A DNA stretch of 64,000 bases, taken from Microbacterium hominis NBRC 15708 (GTDB lineage: Bacteria > Actinomycetota > Actinomycetes > Actinomycetales > Microbacteriaceae). The DNA lies in contig NZ_BCWI01000001.1 in the NCBI RefSeq assembly GCF_001592125.1, positions 558,001 to 622,000 of the forward strand, written 5' to 3'. The translations under genes were made by a program, and so were the position numbers. Every line of letters begins with the position of its first letter. The stretch's first letter is position 1. Shown in pieces: positions 9,360 to 17,827 of the stretch. The notes under the pieces were generated by a model that made no database searches, had not been told where the DNA came from, and saw nothing but the letters and a program-made list of their open reading frames with translations.

Positions 9360-9398
9360 GGGTGGTGGCTCCTTGCGTGTCGTGAGTTCTCGTGGGAT

Positions 9399-9439
9399 GC
9401 CGGTGCGAAGCCGTCCCTCAGGAGCGGCTTCGCACCGGC
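9399..9439 (-). other. GC-rich hairpin between rpsB and tsf
   Basis: Perfect 15-bp inverted repeat (9399-9413 with 9425-9439), loop 11 nt, in the 92-nt rpsB-tsf spacer. No T-run follows on the minus strand, so it is more likely a partial attenuator or an RNA-processing/stability element that sets the rpsB:tsf ratio than a full terminator. Confidence 0.7.
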
Positions 9440-9451
9440 GCGAAAGTGGTC

Positions 9452-10321
9452 TTACTCGGCAGCGGTCGCCGCGGCGTCGCCCTCGGCCTTGGCCTCGGCG
9501 CCCTCGACGTCGGCGGCCGACTCGGTGGCGATGGTCTCGACCTCGGCCACGTCGGTGACGACGGGCGTCTCGAGCAGCTCGCGCTCCCAGTCGGCGAGGG
9601 GCTCGGCGTCGGCGGACTCGTCGGTCGGCTGGTGACGCTGGATGAGGCCCTCGGCGGCGGCGTCGGCGATGATGCGGGTGAGCAGGCCCACCGAGCGGAT
9701 CGCGTCGTCGTTGCCCGGGATCGGGAACTGGAACTCGTCGGGGTCGGCGTTCGTGTCGAGGATGCCGATCACGGGGATGCCGAGCTTCTTGGCCTCGTCG
9801 ATCGCGAGGTGCTCGCGCTTGGCGTCGACGACCCAGATGGCCGACGGCGTCTTCTGCAGGTTGCGGATACCGCCGAGCGACTTGTGCAGCTTGTCGAGCT
9901 CGCGCTTCTTGAGCAGGAGCTCCTTCTTGGTGAAGCCGCTGTCGGCGGGGTTGTCGAAGTCGAGCTCCTCGAGCTCCTTCATGCGGGCGAGGCGCTTGCT
10001 GACGGTCGAGAAGTTCGTCAGGAGGCCACCGAGCCAACGCTGGTTGACGTAGGGCTGACCGACGCGGGTCGCCTGCTCGGCGATGACTTCCTGGGCCTGC
10101 TTCTTGGTGCCGACGAACAGCACGGTGCCGCCGTGGGCGACCGTCTCGCGGACGTACTCGTACGCCTTGTCGATGTACGACAGCGACTGCTGCAGGTCGA
10201 TGATGTGGATGCCGGAGCGCTCGGTGAGGATGAAGCGCTTGACCTTCGGGTTCCACCGGCGGGTCTGGTGTCCGAAGTGCACGCCGCTGTCGAGCAGCTG
10301 GCGGATGGTGACGACGGCCAT
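9452..10321 (-). CDS. rpsB: 30S ribosomal protein S2
   Basis: 289 aa. Signatures are [20 protein letters not shown] near the start, [24 protein letters not shown] and [13 protein letters not shown]. The C-terminal ~45 residues are an acidic, Ala-rich extension common in actinobacterial S2. The ATG at 10321 has AAAAGGAGA upstream. It is followed by tsf on the same transcript. Confidence 0.97.
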   Translation of the reverse strand: MAVVTIRQLLDSGVHFGHQTRRWNPKVKRFILTERSGIHIIDLQQSLSYIDKAYEYVRETVAHGGTVLFVGTKKQAQEVIAEQATRVGQPYVNQRWLGGLLTNFSTVSKRLARMKELEELDFDNPADSGFTKKELLLKKRELDKLHKSLGGIRNLQKTPSAIWVVDAKREHLAIDEAKKLGIPVIGILDTNADPDEFQFPIPGNDDAIRSVGLLTRIIADAAAEGLIQRHQPTDESADAEPLADWERELLETPVVTDVAEVETIATESAADVEGAEAKAEGDAAATAAE

Positions 10322-10504
10322 GGCCGTTCTCCTTTTCGTTGGGTTGATCGCGGGGACCGGTCGGTCCCGTGCGCCTGGCGCCCGGCGCACACCCGCTCGC
10401 CGTTCTCACGGTGAGACCTCGGGGTGTGGATGCCGCGGAATCCGTCTCAGGACGGTCCCGCTGTGGGCACGCGGAGTCACCCCGACGCGCGGGGTGCAGG
10501 CAAC

Positions 10505-10510
10505 AGTGTA
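10505..10510 (-). promoter_or_regulatory. Possible -10 element of the rpsB-tsf promoter
   Basis: On the minus strand TGATACACTGTTG contains TACACT with an upstream TG (extended -10). It lies ~185 nt before the rpsB start, leaving a long leader. The leader includes a 7-bp inverted repeat (10369-10375 with 10384-10390) close to the ribosome site. No convincing -35 is visible. The region 10322-10611 has no gene and otherwise holds the start signals of the divergent M23 gene. Confidence 0.35.
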
Positions 10511-10611
10511 TCAGTCGCACCGCCTCCTCCCCCGCCGCCGTGACGCGGGTTCGCGTCCACGGATCGGGCGGTCGGCCGGCGCGGACCGCATCTGTCGACC
10601 ACGGTGGAGGG

Positions 10612-11214
10612 ATGCGTGCACGCGGCCCCGCCGGGGCGATCATCGTCCTCTCGGCGGTCGCGTTCGTGCTGCCGCCCGGGGCGTCGACGGCCGCTGCGCG
10701 CCCGCCGACGGTGCATGCCTCCGGGAACCCGCTCGAAGGTGCCCCCGCGGACGTCTCCGCGGCGGCGGACGGGGACACCGAGCATCCGCCGCGATGGGCC
10801 TGGCCGGTGCGCCCGCCGCGGATCAGCGAGCCGTATCGGGCACCTGCTCACGCGTACGGCGAGGGGCATCGCGGCATCGACCTGGCAGCGGCCGTCGGCA
10901 GCCCGGTGACCTCACCGGACGACGGGATGGTCGCGTTCGCGGGCACCGTCGTCGACCGCGGCATCCTGACGATCGATCACGGCGGCGGCCTCGTCAGCAC
11001 GCTGGAGCCGGTCGAGCCCCTGGTCGCCGCGGGAGCCGTCGTGCGCGCCGGCGACGTCGTGGCGACGGTCGGCACCGGCGGACACACGAGAACCGGTGAG
11101 CTCCACCTCGGCGCGCGCGAGGACGGCGCGTACATCACCCCGCTGCGCCTTCTCTCCGAGGTGCCGCGCGCGATCCTCCTGCCGTGCTGCGACGCGCCTC
11201 ACGACCCGGGGTAG
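10612..11214 (+). CDS. Secreted M23/LytM-type cell-wall protein
   Basis: 200 aa. A signal peptide spans residues ~1-30 (IIVLSAVAFVLPPGASTAAA). The M23 domain runs from ~65 to the end, with EGHRGIDLAAAVG giving the zinc ligands His and Asp. The usual HxH box reads GELHLGAR, so the second His is kept but the first, catalytic one is Glu. Homologues encoded next to rpsB in other actinobacteria, as I recall, also lack this first His, so it may be a binding or activator protein rather than a peptidase. GGTGGAGGG precedes the ATG at 10612. It is divergent from rpsB and overlaps the convergent lipoprotein by 16 nt. Confidence 0.8.
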   Translation: MRARGPAGAIIVLSAVAFVLPPGASTAAARPPTVHASGNPLEGAPADVSAAADGDTEHPPRWAWPVRPPRISEPYRAPAHAYGEGHRGIDLAAAVGSPVTSPDDGMVAFAGTVVDRGILTIDHGGGLVSTLEPVEPLVAAGAVVRAGDVVATVGTGGHTRTGELHLGAREDGAYITPLRLLSEVPRAILLPCCDAPHDPG

Positions 11215-11792
11215 GTGTTGCCGTCTCCGCTGACGGTGGAGGTGCCGATGCCGGGGGCGGCGATCGTGTTGGCACTGCCCGCGATGTCAAGCGTCGCAAT
11301 CCGGTCGGCGCTCGTGAGGCTGTTTCGTTGCCCGCGGATCGTCACGTCGTCCGCGCGACCGGTCGCGACGACGTTGTCCTGTCCCTCGAGGGTGACCGTC
11401 CCCGCGACACCGCTGCCGCTGATCGTGTTGCCGTCGCCCTGGACGAGGAGGGTGTCGATGGCGACGCCTCCCGTCTCGAGGATGATGGCGTTTCCGGCCA
11501 CGGCGACGCGGGCACAGGGCTCGGTCAGCACGTAGCTGCCGGAGCCCGCCGACACGCTGGCGCTTCCACCCGGACAGGCGACCTCGATCGCGCCGGCCGG
11601 TGCGGACGGCTCGCCCGTCGGGGACAGCGGGGTGGCGGGAGGCGTCGTCGGCGTGGTTGCCGAAGCGGATGCCGACGAGGTGATGCCCGGCGTCGGCAGC
11701 ACGGTGCGGCGCGGGGCCGCCTCGGCGGCGCACGAGGTCAGAGCGAGAACGGCCGCGACGGTGACGGCGATGACGACGGAGCGTGTTCCCAT
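11199..11792 (-). CDS. Lipoprotein with DUF3060-like beta-helical repeats
   Basis: 197 aa. The N-terminal signal ends in LALTSCAAE, a good lipobox with Cys at ~21, so the protein should be membrane-tethered outside. A Thr/Pro/Ser linker (~25-68) follows. From ~70 come short degenerate repeats with G-D/Q-x-N turns (GDGNTISGS, GQDNVVATG, GQRNSLTSA, GSANTIAAP, GDGNTYPGS), the right-handed beta-helix pattern of DUF3060. Function unknown. It overlaps the M23 gene tail-to-tail. Confidence 0.75.
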   Translation of the reverse strand: MGTRSVVIAVTVAAVLALTSCAAEAAPRRTVLPTPGITSSASASATTPTTPPATPLSPTGEPSAPAGAIEVACPGGSASVSAGSGSYVLTEPCARVAVAGNAIILETGGVAIDTLLVQGDGNTISGSGVAGTVTLEGQDNVVATGRADDVTIRGQRNSLTSADRIATLDIAGSANTIAAPGIGTSTVSGDGNTYPGS

Positions 11793-11816
11793 GAGTGCAG
11801 GCTAGTGCCGCGGCCC

Positions 11817-12719
11817 TCACGCCCGCGGATGAGCCAGACGATAGGCCGCGGCGAGGCGTTCCGCAGAGACGTGGGTGTAGATCTGCGTGGTGCCGAGACT
11901 CGCATGGCCCAGCAGCTCCTGCACGGTGCGCAGGTCGGCGCCGCCGTCGAGCAGATGGGTCGCCGCAGAGTGGCGCAGGGTGTGGGGCCCGGCCGCCGCG
12001 CCGACGGCCGGGCCGACCGCACGCGAGACCACGTCGTACGCGGTGCGTGCGCCCAGCCGCGCTCCGCGCGCTCCGAGGAACAGCGCCGGCGTCGCCGCGC
12101 CGATACTCGCGAGCTGCGGACGGCCGCGCACGAGGTAGGCGTCCAGGGCGTGCGCCGCCGGCGCGCCGTACGGCACGACCCGCTCCTTTCGCCCCTTCCC
12201 CATCACGCGCACGGTCCGGCGCGCGGCGTCGACGTCGTCGACATCGACGCCGCACAGCTCCGAGACGCGCAGAGCGGAGGCGTAGAGCAGTTCCAGGACG
12301 GCCGCGTCGCGCAGCGCGATCGGATCGGTCGCGTCCGCATCGGCGCGGGCGCCGGCATCGGCGAGCACGCTCTCCATGGCTCCTGTCGTGGCCACTTTGG
12401 GAAGCGGCCTCCCCCGTCGCGGCGCGGTGAGGCGCAGCGACGGGTCGGTGCCGACGTGTCCGTTCTCGACGGCCCACGCGAAGAAGCCGCGCGCCGCCGC
12501 GGTGCGACGGGCCAGGGTGGAGCGGGCGTCGCCGCGACGCGTCGCCGCCCACAGCCATTCGCGCAGCGCTTCGAGGTCGATCTCGCGCACGTCGATGTCG
12601 CCGACAGCCGCGGTCAGGTCGCGAAGATCCCCGCCGTACGCGCGGACCGTCGCCGGAGACAGACGCCGCACGTCCGCGAGCTCCCGCGTGTACGTCGTCA
12701 CCGCCTCCGATAGCCGCAT
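11817..12719 (-). CDS. xerC: Site-specific tyrosine recombinase XerC
   Basis: 300 aa, the normal length. An N-terminal SAM-like core-binding domain (~1-90) precedes the catalytic domain. All catalytic residues are visible: Arg in [11 protein letters not shown], Lys in [20 protein letters not shown] (HxxR), and [15 protein letters not shown] with the third-box His and nucleophile Tyr. It resolves chromosome dimers at dif with XerD. It is chromosomal, adjacent to dprA, and unrelated to the three island recombinases. Confidence 0.93.
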   Translation of the reverse strand: MRLSEAVTTYTRELADVRRLSPATVRAYGGDLRDLTAAVGDIDVREIDLEALREWLWAATRRGDARSTLARRTAAARGFFAWAVENGHVGTDPSLRLTAPRRGRPLPKVATTGAMESVLADAGARADADATDPIALRDAAVLELLYASALRVSELCGVDVDDVDAARRTVRVMGKGRKERVVPYGAPAAHALDAYLVRGRPQLASIGAATPALFLGARGARLGARTAYDVVSRAVGPAVGAAAGPHTLRHSAATHLLDGGADLRTVQELLGHASLGTTQIYTHVSAERLAAAYRLAHPRA

Positions 12720-12812
12720 GCTCCCAGCATCGCGCGCACCGGCGCACCGGCGGCGCCGACGCACCGATCGCCGTCATCCTGCGCGTGCTCAGCGGATCAG
12801 CGGCCCAGCGGC

Positions 12813-14012
12813 TCAGTGGCGCGGCGCCGAGGACGCCCGGCGCGCCCATCCTCCCCCGCGGCGCTCCACGGCCCCGTCGAGCTCGAGCAGGCCGAGCAGC
12901 GCGGCGACCTCCTCCGGCGCCATCCCGCATCGACGGGCGATGTCGGCGAGGAGCCGAGGGGTGCGCGAGCTGAGCGCATCGAGCACGCGCGTCCGGTCGT
13001 CCGTGCGGTCGGGATCGACCTCGAGCGTCGCGTCGCCGCCGCGGCCCAGCAGCTCGAGCACGTCGGCGACACCGGTGACGCAGACGGCGTCGGCCTCCCG
13101 CAGCAGACGATGGCAGCCGGCGGAGGCGGCGCTGGTCACCGGTCCCGGGACGGCGCCCAGCGGCCGACCGAGCGCGGCGGCGTGATGGGCCGTGTTCAGC
13201 GCGCCGCTGCGGTGAGCGGCCTCGACCACGACCGTCGCGTCGGTCATGGCGGCGATCAGACGGTTGCGCGCGAGGAACCTCCACTTCGTCGGCGCGCTCC
13301 CGCAGGGCACTTCGGCCACGACCGCGCCCCGGACGGCGATCTGAGAGATGAGATCCTCGTGCCCCGCCGGATAGGGACGGTCCACGCCGCCCGCGAGCAC
13401 CGCGACCGTCGCGCCGCCCGCGCGCAGTGCGGCCCGGTGCGCGGCCGCGTCGATGCCGTAGGCCGCTCCGGAGACGACCGTGATGCCGTCGCTCGCGCAG
13501 TCGGCGGACAGCCCAGACGTCACGTGCACGCCGTACGCCGTCGCCGCGCGCGCACCCACCACGGCGACCGCGCCCTCGGCGTCCGCCACCGCGAGCTCGC
13601 CGCGCACCCAGAGGCAGAGCGGCGCGTGCACTCCGAGGTCATCGAGCCGGTGCGGCCACGAGCTGTCGCGGGGCGTGAGGAGTGTCACGCGAGCGCGCCG
13701 CGCCGCGCTCAGTGCGCCTTCGACCGCGTCTTGTCGGAGTTGCCAGCGGCGGCGCGCCGCATGCACGTCGTCGTGATCGATCCCGGCCGCGGTCGCCGCC
13801 GCGCCGGCGGATGCCGTCGACAGCGCGGTCTCGAGCGCGTCGACGGCGCCGAGCGCGCGGATGAGCGCACCGGCGACGCCGTCGCCCGGCTCGACGAGTG
13901 TCGACCAGACCGCCGTCGCGTAGATGCGGCGCACGTCGTCGTCACCGAGTCCGTCGTCGACCAGACCCGCCAGCGCACGTCGAGCGGATGCGGCATCGGG
14001 CACGGCGCTCAT
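12813..14012 (-). CDS. dprA: DNA-processing protein A
   Basis: 399 aa. The Rossmann-like DprA core spans ~100-320, with VAVVGARAATAYG, VVSGAAYGIDAAAHRAAL, VLAGGVDRPYPAGHEDL and FLARNRLIAAMTDATVVVEA, followed by a small C-terminal winged helix (~335-390). DprA loads RecA on incoming single-stranded DNA during transformation. The start ATG at 14012 overlaps the comM stop (14009-14011). Since comM upstream is broken by the island, dprA may have lost its natural upstream promoter. Confidence 0.93.
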   Translation of the reverse strand: MSAVPDAASARRALAGLVDDGLGDDDVRRIYATAVWSTLVEPGDGVAGALIRALGAVDALETALSTASAGAAATAAGIDHDDVHAARRRWQLRQDAVEGALSAARRARVTLLTPRDSSWPHRLDDLGVHAPLCLWVRGELAVADAEGAVAVVGARAATAYGVHVTSGLSADCASDGITVVSGAAYGIDAAAHRAALRAGGATVAVLAGGVDRPYPAGHEDLISQIAVRGAVVAEVPCGSAPTKWRFLARNRLIAAMTDATVVVEAAHRSGALNTAHHAAALGRPLGAVPGPVTSAASAGCHRLLREADAVCVTGVADVLELLGRGGDATLEVDPDRTDDRTRVLDALSSRTPRLLADIARRCGMAPEEVAALLGLLELDGAVERRGGGWARRASSAPRH

Positions 14013-14497
14013 CCCGCGAAGCCTTGCTTGAGGTACAGCGCCCGTCCCACGTCCGAGGATTGCAGCCGGTCATGGCCCGCCAGATCGGCGACCGACCACG
14101 CCACGCGCAGCACACGGTCGTAGCCGCGCAGGGTCAGGGTGCCGCGGTGCAGCGCCGTGTCGAGCGGACGTCGGATCTGCGCGTCCGGCGCGAGCGGACC
14201 GTTGCGCAGCCACGATCCGGAGACCTCGGCGTTCGTCCGCCAGGTCGTGGCGCGCAGTCGGGACCGGGCACGGTCGCGCGCCGCGACGACGCGCTCGCGG
14301 ACGGTCACCGAGGAGCTGCGGAGACCGTCATCGGCGGCGCGCGTCGTCGCGACCCGCTGCAGGGACAGCGCGATGTCGATGCGATCGCGCAGCGGACCCG
14401 AGAGCTTTCCCAGATAGCGTCGGATCGCGATCGACGGGCAGGTGCACTCCGCTCCCGGCACGCCGTAGTTCCCGCACGGACAGGGGTTGGTGGCGAG
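14009..14497 (-). pseudogene. comM: comM (YifB, Mg-chelatase-like ATPase), C-terminal part only
   Basis: About 162 codons of the C-terminal third remain: LATNPCPCGNYGVPG with the Cys cluster, RRYLGKLSGPLRDRIDI, containing the Arg finger region, then RLRATTWRTNAEVSGSW and the C-terminal Mg_chelatase_C helices ending LKQGFAG. The homology stops just upstream of NPCPCGNYG at about 14497. The frame stays open to 14719, but those residues are unlike any ComM. The Walker A/B-bearing N-terminal ~340 residues are absent from the rest of the window. ComM is a branch-migration helicase for transformation. The split is best explained by integration of the flanking island. Confidence 0.92.
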
Positions 14498-14505
14498 GTT
14501 GTGGC
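14490..14505. other. Left junction of island in comM
   Basis: Point where ComM similarity ends, within codons for the conserved ANPCPCG box. No copy of the adjoining comM bases was found by eye elsewhere in the window, so the right attachment site is probably beyond 64000. Confidence 0.6.
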
Positions 14506-14666
14506 TGGGGTTTGCGGCGTGTCCGGTGTTTGCTTTCGAAGACGCAAGTACGGTCGCTGTTGTGTCTAACTCGCGGTCTGGTGTTCTTGGGCGGTCTGTG
14601 TGGCGGTTGCATCGGGCGCAGGACGGCTTTCGCGCGACTGGATTGCGGGGCGTCGGCGCGGCGGAT

Positions 14667-16064
14667 GTGTTGGATGGCTGGGGTGCGTGGCGCACGGGTG
14701 TGGGGATCCCGTTGGGCACGCCGTTTCTGATCGCGCCGACGTTCGAGTACGACGTGCGGTTGAACGCGTTCTTCTATTCCGCGGATATGCTCACGGCCCG
14801 GATGTCGACGAGGGTCGGGTATGCGCGGGATCTGAAGGGGTTCCTTGATTTCCTTCATCTGGGCCGTGGCGGTGTTGGCTGGTCGGATGCGACGGAGGAC
14901 GATCATCGGGCGTATCTGATCTGGCGGCGGGAGGATCCTGCCGGGCCTCGGGTGAGTCCTGCGACGTGGGATCGTGAGGTGAGCGGGGTCGATCGGTTCT
15001 ATCGCTGGCAGGTCTCCCGGGGGCAGCTCGTGGAGAGCCCGATTCCCCAGCGATCGCGTCGGGTCGCGAGCGGATACGGCGCCGATGGGGGGCGGGGTCT
15101 GACGGCGGCGACGTACTCGCATGCGTCGCGGCGCGATCAGATCCGCTGGCTCCCGTCGCGCTCGTACCGGCAGTGGCGGGACGTGGGCCTGCGTGGGTAT
15201 GGTGCAGACGGGTTGCCGGATCCGGTGTTCCGGGGTCGTTGGGCGGATCGGAACGCGGCGTTCGCCGATCTGATGGTGCGTACCGGTCTGCGGTTGACGG
15301 AGCAGGCATCGTTGACGGTCACCGAGATCCCCGAGGTACGGACGCAGGGCGGTTATCACCGGTTCTGGCTGCCGGGCGCGATCGCGAAGGCGGGATCGGC
15401 GAGGTGGGTGTATGTGCCGTCGATGATCCTGCGGGAGCTGTGGGCGTATATCGACGTCGACCGGCGTGTGGCGATCGCCCGGGCTCAAGCCCGCGGCTTG
15501 TATGACGATCCGGGCGGGGGCTTTCTGCTTCTGGATGATCGTCTCCTGGCGCGCCCGGTCTCCGAGGACTCGGGGGCGGTGAAGCTGTCGCTGCTGACCC
15601 CGGAGGAGCGGCGGCTGCTGCTGGTGCGGGGCCGGGATGGGTGGGAGCCGGCGGCGCTGTGGTTGAACGAGGACGGCGCTCCGATGTCGACGGCGAGCTG
15701 GAAGGACATCTTCCGTCAGGCGAACGCCCGGTGCCACAAGCACGGGCTGTCCGTCCGCGCGCACGCGCACATGCTGCGTCACACGTTCGCGGTGCTGACG
15801 TTGGAGCAGCTGCAGCGCGGGCACATCGCCGCGCTGGCCGGAATGAGCCCCGACCAGCGGCAGCATTACACGCGGATCTTCGGCGATCCGCTCGATTGGG
15901 TGCGGCGGCGGCTGGGACACAAGAGCGTGACCACGACGCAGGTGTACTTGCATGCGTTGGAGGAGCTGGAGATGCAGACGCGGATGACGCTGGTGTCCGA
16001 TCCGTGGGAAGACTCCCGCGACGCGCGGCTGGTCGTGAACCTGGATAGGCGGGACCGGTCATGA
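14667..16064 (+). CDS. Tyrosine recombinase 1 of the trio
   Basis: 465 aa from GTG at 14667. The frame is open back to 14487, and GTG at 14562, preceded at 7 nt by TACGGT, could be a leaderless alternative adding 35 residues. N-terminal core-binding domain ~1-150, catalytic domain ~195-450. Catalytic residues are intact: Arg in MVRTGLRLTEQ, HAHMLRHTFAV (HxxR), and LGHKSVTTTQVYLHAL, with His and nucleophile Tyr. It is therefore the most likely strand-transfer enzyme of the module. The stop overlaps the next ATG by 4 nt. The start is the uncertain part; the family is not. Confidence 0.85.
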   Translation: MLDGWGAWRTGVGIPLGTPFLIAPTFEYDVRLNAFFYSADMLTARMSTRVGYARDLKGFLDFLHLGRGGVGWSDATEDDHRAYLIWRREDPAGPRVSPATWDREVSGVDRFYRWQVSRGQLVESPIPQRSRRVASGYGADGGRGLTAATYSHASRRDQIRWLPSRSYRQWRDVGLRGYGADGLPDPVFRGRWADRNAAFADLMVRTGLRLTEQASLTVTEIPEVRTQGGYHRFWLPGAIAKAGSARWVYVPSMILRELWAYIDVDRRVAIARAQARGLYDDPGGGFLLLDDRLLARPVSEDSGAVKLSLLTPEERRLLLVRGRDGWEPAALWLNEDGAPMSTASWKDIFRQANARCHKHGLSVRAHAHMLRHTFAVLTLEQLQRGHIAALAGMSPDQRQHYTRIFGDPLDWVRRRLGHKSVTTTQVYLHALEELEMQTRMTLVSDPWEDSRDARLVVNLDRRDRS

Positions 16065-17827
16065 GCGGGCGCGGCAGCACCAGGACGGGGAGGCCGACCC
16101 TGGCGCCGACAGGTCACTACACGCCCCGGCCGGTGGCGGCGGGGCTGGTCATCGAGTTCCACGGTGAGGACGACCGGTCCTTCACCTTCGATGTCGGCGC
16201 GCTGCCGTTGCCGGGATGGCATCAGAGCCTCGCGGCGAGCTGGGCGGCCAGGACCGGTCCTGCCGGTTCGTTGCGCACCCGCGCGTCGGCGCAGACGGCG
16301 TGGGGCATGCTGACACGGATGATCCGGTTCTACGGACAGCAGCTGCGCCCGCCCCAGCACCCGAGCGAGCTGCGTGTCGAGCATGTCGACGCATACCGCC
16401 GATTCCGCGCCGACGCGGTCGGCGAGCGGGCCGCACGGCTCGAGCTGAGGTCAGCGGCGCGGACGTTCGAGACTCAGCCGCTGGCCGGCCTGGTGCCCGC
16501 GGAGGTCCGCGACAGGATGCGTCCGCATCAGACGAATCGGAACTCACCGGTATCGGGATACTCCGATGGCGAGCTGAGCCGGCTGGTGGCCGCAGCCCGC
16601 ACAGACGTCGCCGCGCTGCGGGACCGGCTGACCGTGCCCGCGGAGCGCACCGCATCGGAGCAGCAGCGCATCGAGGTCGCACGATCCACCGGGCACGTGC
16701 CACTGCGAGGCGTGCCCGCGACCCATGCCGCGGCGGCGCGGCGGCGGGTCGCGGAGCAGCTGTTCGTCACCCGCAACGACCTGACCCCGATGCTGGTGCT
16801 GCTGGTTGCGACGACCGGATGGAACGTCGAGGTCGTCAAGGAACTGCGCGCCGAGCACCGGGTCATCGAGGACCTCGCCGTGGAAGTCGAAGTCATCAAG
16901 CGGCGCCGGGGCCCAGGCCGCTGGCATCGGACGGTGACCTGGGAGATCGGGCCGCCCGGGAACGAGCTGATCACCCCGGGCGGGGTGTATCTGCTGCTGC
17001 ACGAGCTGATGTCCGCGGGCCGCCAGCTGCTGGACGCGCCGGCGTTCTGGGCGGTGTATCACCACACCGGGCGGCGCAGTGGCGCGGACGGATGCCGCGA
17101 TCCGTTCGCCGCCGCCCTGGACGCGAGCCTGCGCCACCAGAACTGGGTGCGAGCCCGCGGGATCGTCGCCGACGAACCCGATGAGAACGGCGACCCGGTG
17201 CTGCTGCGGCTGAACTTCAACCGGCTCAAGACAAGCGTCGACGTGCGCCGCACCCGCCAGATGGGCGGGCACCTTCCCACCGCGGCACGCAGCAACACCA
17301 CCGCGGTGCTGTTCCGCAACTACCTCTCCGGGGACCACGCCACGATCGACTGGGCGCACCGGCTGATCGCCGACACGGTCGCCGAGGTCGAGCAGGCCGC
17401 GTGGGCCGCGCACCGACGCGCACTGGCCACCCAGGGACGGACCGCGTTGGAGATCCGTCCCGCGGCGGGAACCGAACACGACCGGGGCGAGGGCACCGAG
17501 ACCGCGTGGGCGAGATGCGCCGACCACGACCACCATCCGCTGACGGGACGACGATGCGCGGCGAGCTTCCTGGACTGCTTCCATTGCGGCAACTGCATGA
17601 TCACCGGCGACCACCTGCCGCGGCTGCTCAGCCTGCTGGACGCGCTCGAGGCGCGCCGAACCCAGCTGGGCGAGAGCGCTTGGTGGACACGATACGGGCC
17701 CGCGTGGGCGGCGATCCGCTACGAAGTGCTGCCCAAGTTCAGCGAAGCGGAGGTGAGCAGCGCCGAGCAGGTCAAGCCCGACGACAGCCTCCTCGACCTC
17801 GTCGAACCCTCCTGGGAGCAGCCATGA
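16061..17827 (+). CDS. Degenerate tyrosine recombinase 2 of the trio with Cys cluster
   Basis: 588 aa. An integrase-like N-terminal domain (~60-150) and C-terminal catalytic-like fold (~235-450) are recognisable by position and by the segment VLLVATTGWNVEVVKELR. There the motif normally containing the first catalytic Arg (TGLR) reads TGWN. No clear HxxR box is seen; a possible terminal Tyr lies in LFRNYLSGD. A Cys-rich stretch FLDCFHCGNCMITGDH near residue 510 may bind zinc. The second protein of trio elements is thus probably a DNA-binding or architectural partner rather than an independent recombinase. It overlaps both neighbours by 4 nt. Confidence 0.75.
   Translation: MSGRGSTRTGRPTLAPTGHYTPRPVAAGLVIEFHGEDDRSFTFDVGALPLPGWHQSLAASWAARTGPAGSLRTRASAQTAWGMLTRMIRFYGQQLRPPQHPSELRVEHVDAYRRFRADAVGERAARLELRSAARTFETQPLAGLVPAEVRDRMRPHQTNRNSPVSGYSDGELSRLVAAARTDVAALRDRLTVPAERTASEQQRIEVARSTGHVPLRGVPATHAAAARRRVAEQLFVTRNDLTPMLVLLVATTGWNVEVVKELRAEHRVIEDLAVEVEVIKRRRGPGRWHRTVTWEIGPPGNELITPGGVYLLLHELMSAGRQLLDAPAFWAVYHHTGRRSGADGCRDPFAAALDASLRHQNWVRARGIVADEPDENGDPVLLRLNFNRLKTSVDVRRTRQMGGHLPTAARSNTTAVLFRNYLSGDHATIDWAHRLIADTVAEVEQAAWAAHRRALATQGRTALEIRPAAGTEHDRGEGTETAWARCADHDHHPLTGRRCAASFLDCFHCGNCMITGDHLPRLLSLLDALEARRTQLGESAWWTRYGPAWAAIRYEVLPKFSEAEVSSAEQVKPDDSLLDLVEPSWEQP

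Noticed and set aside
10612..11214. Loss of the catalytic His in the M23 protein as a novel inactivation
   Set aside because: Rpb-adjacent actinobacterial homologues, as I recall, also lack this first His of HxH, so it is likely a family trait rather than a new event.
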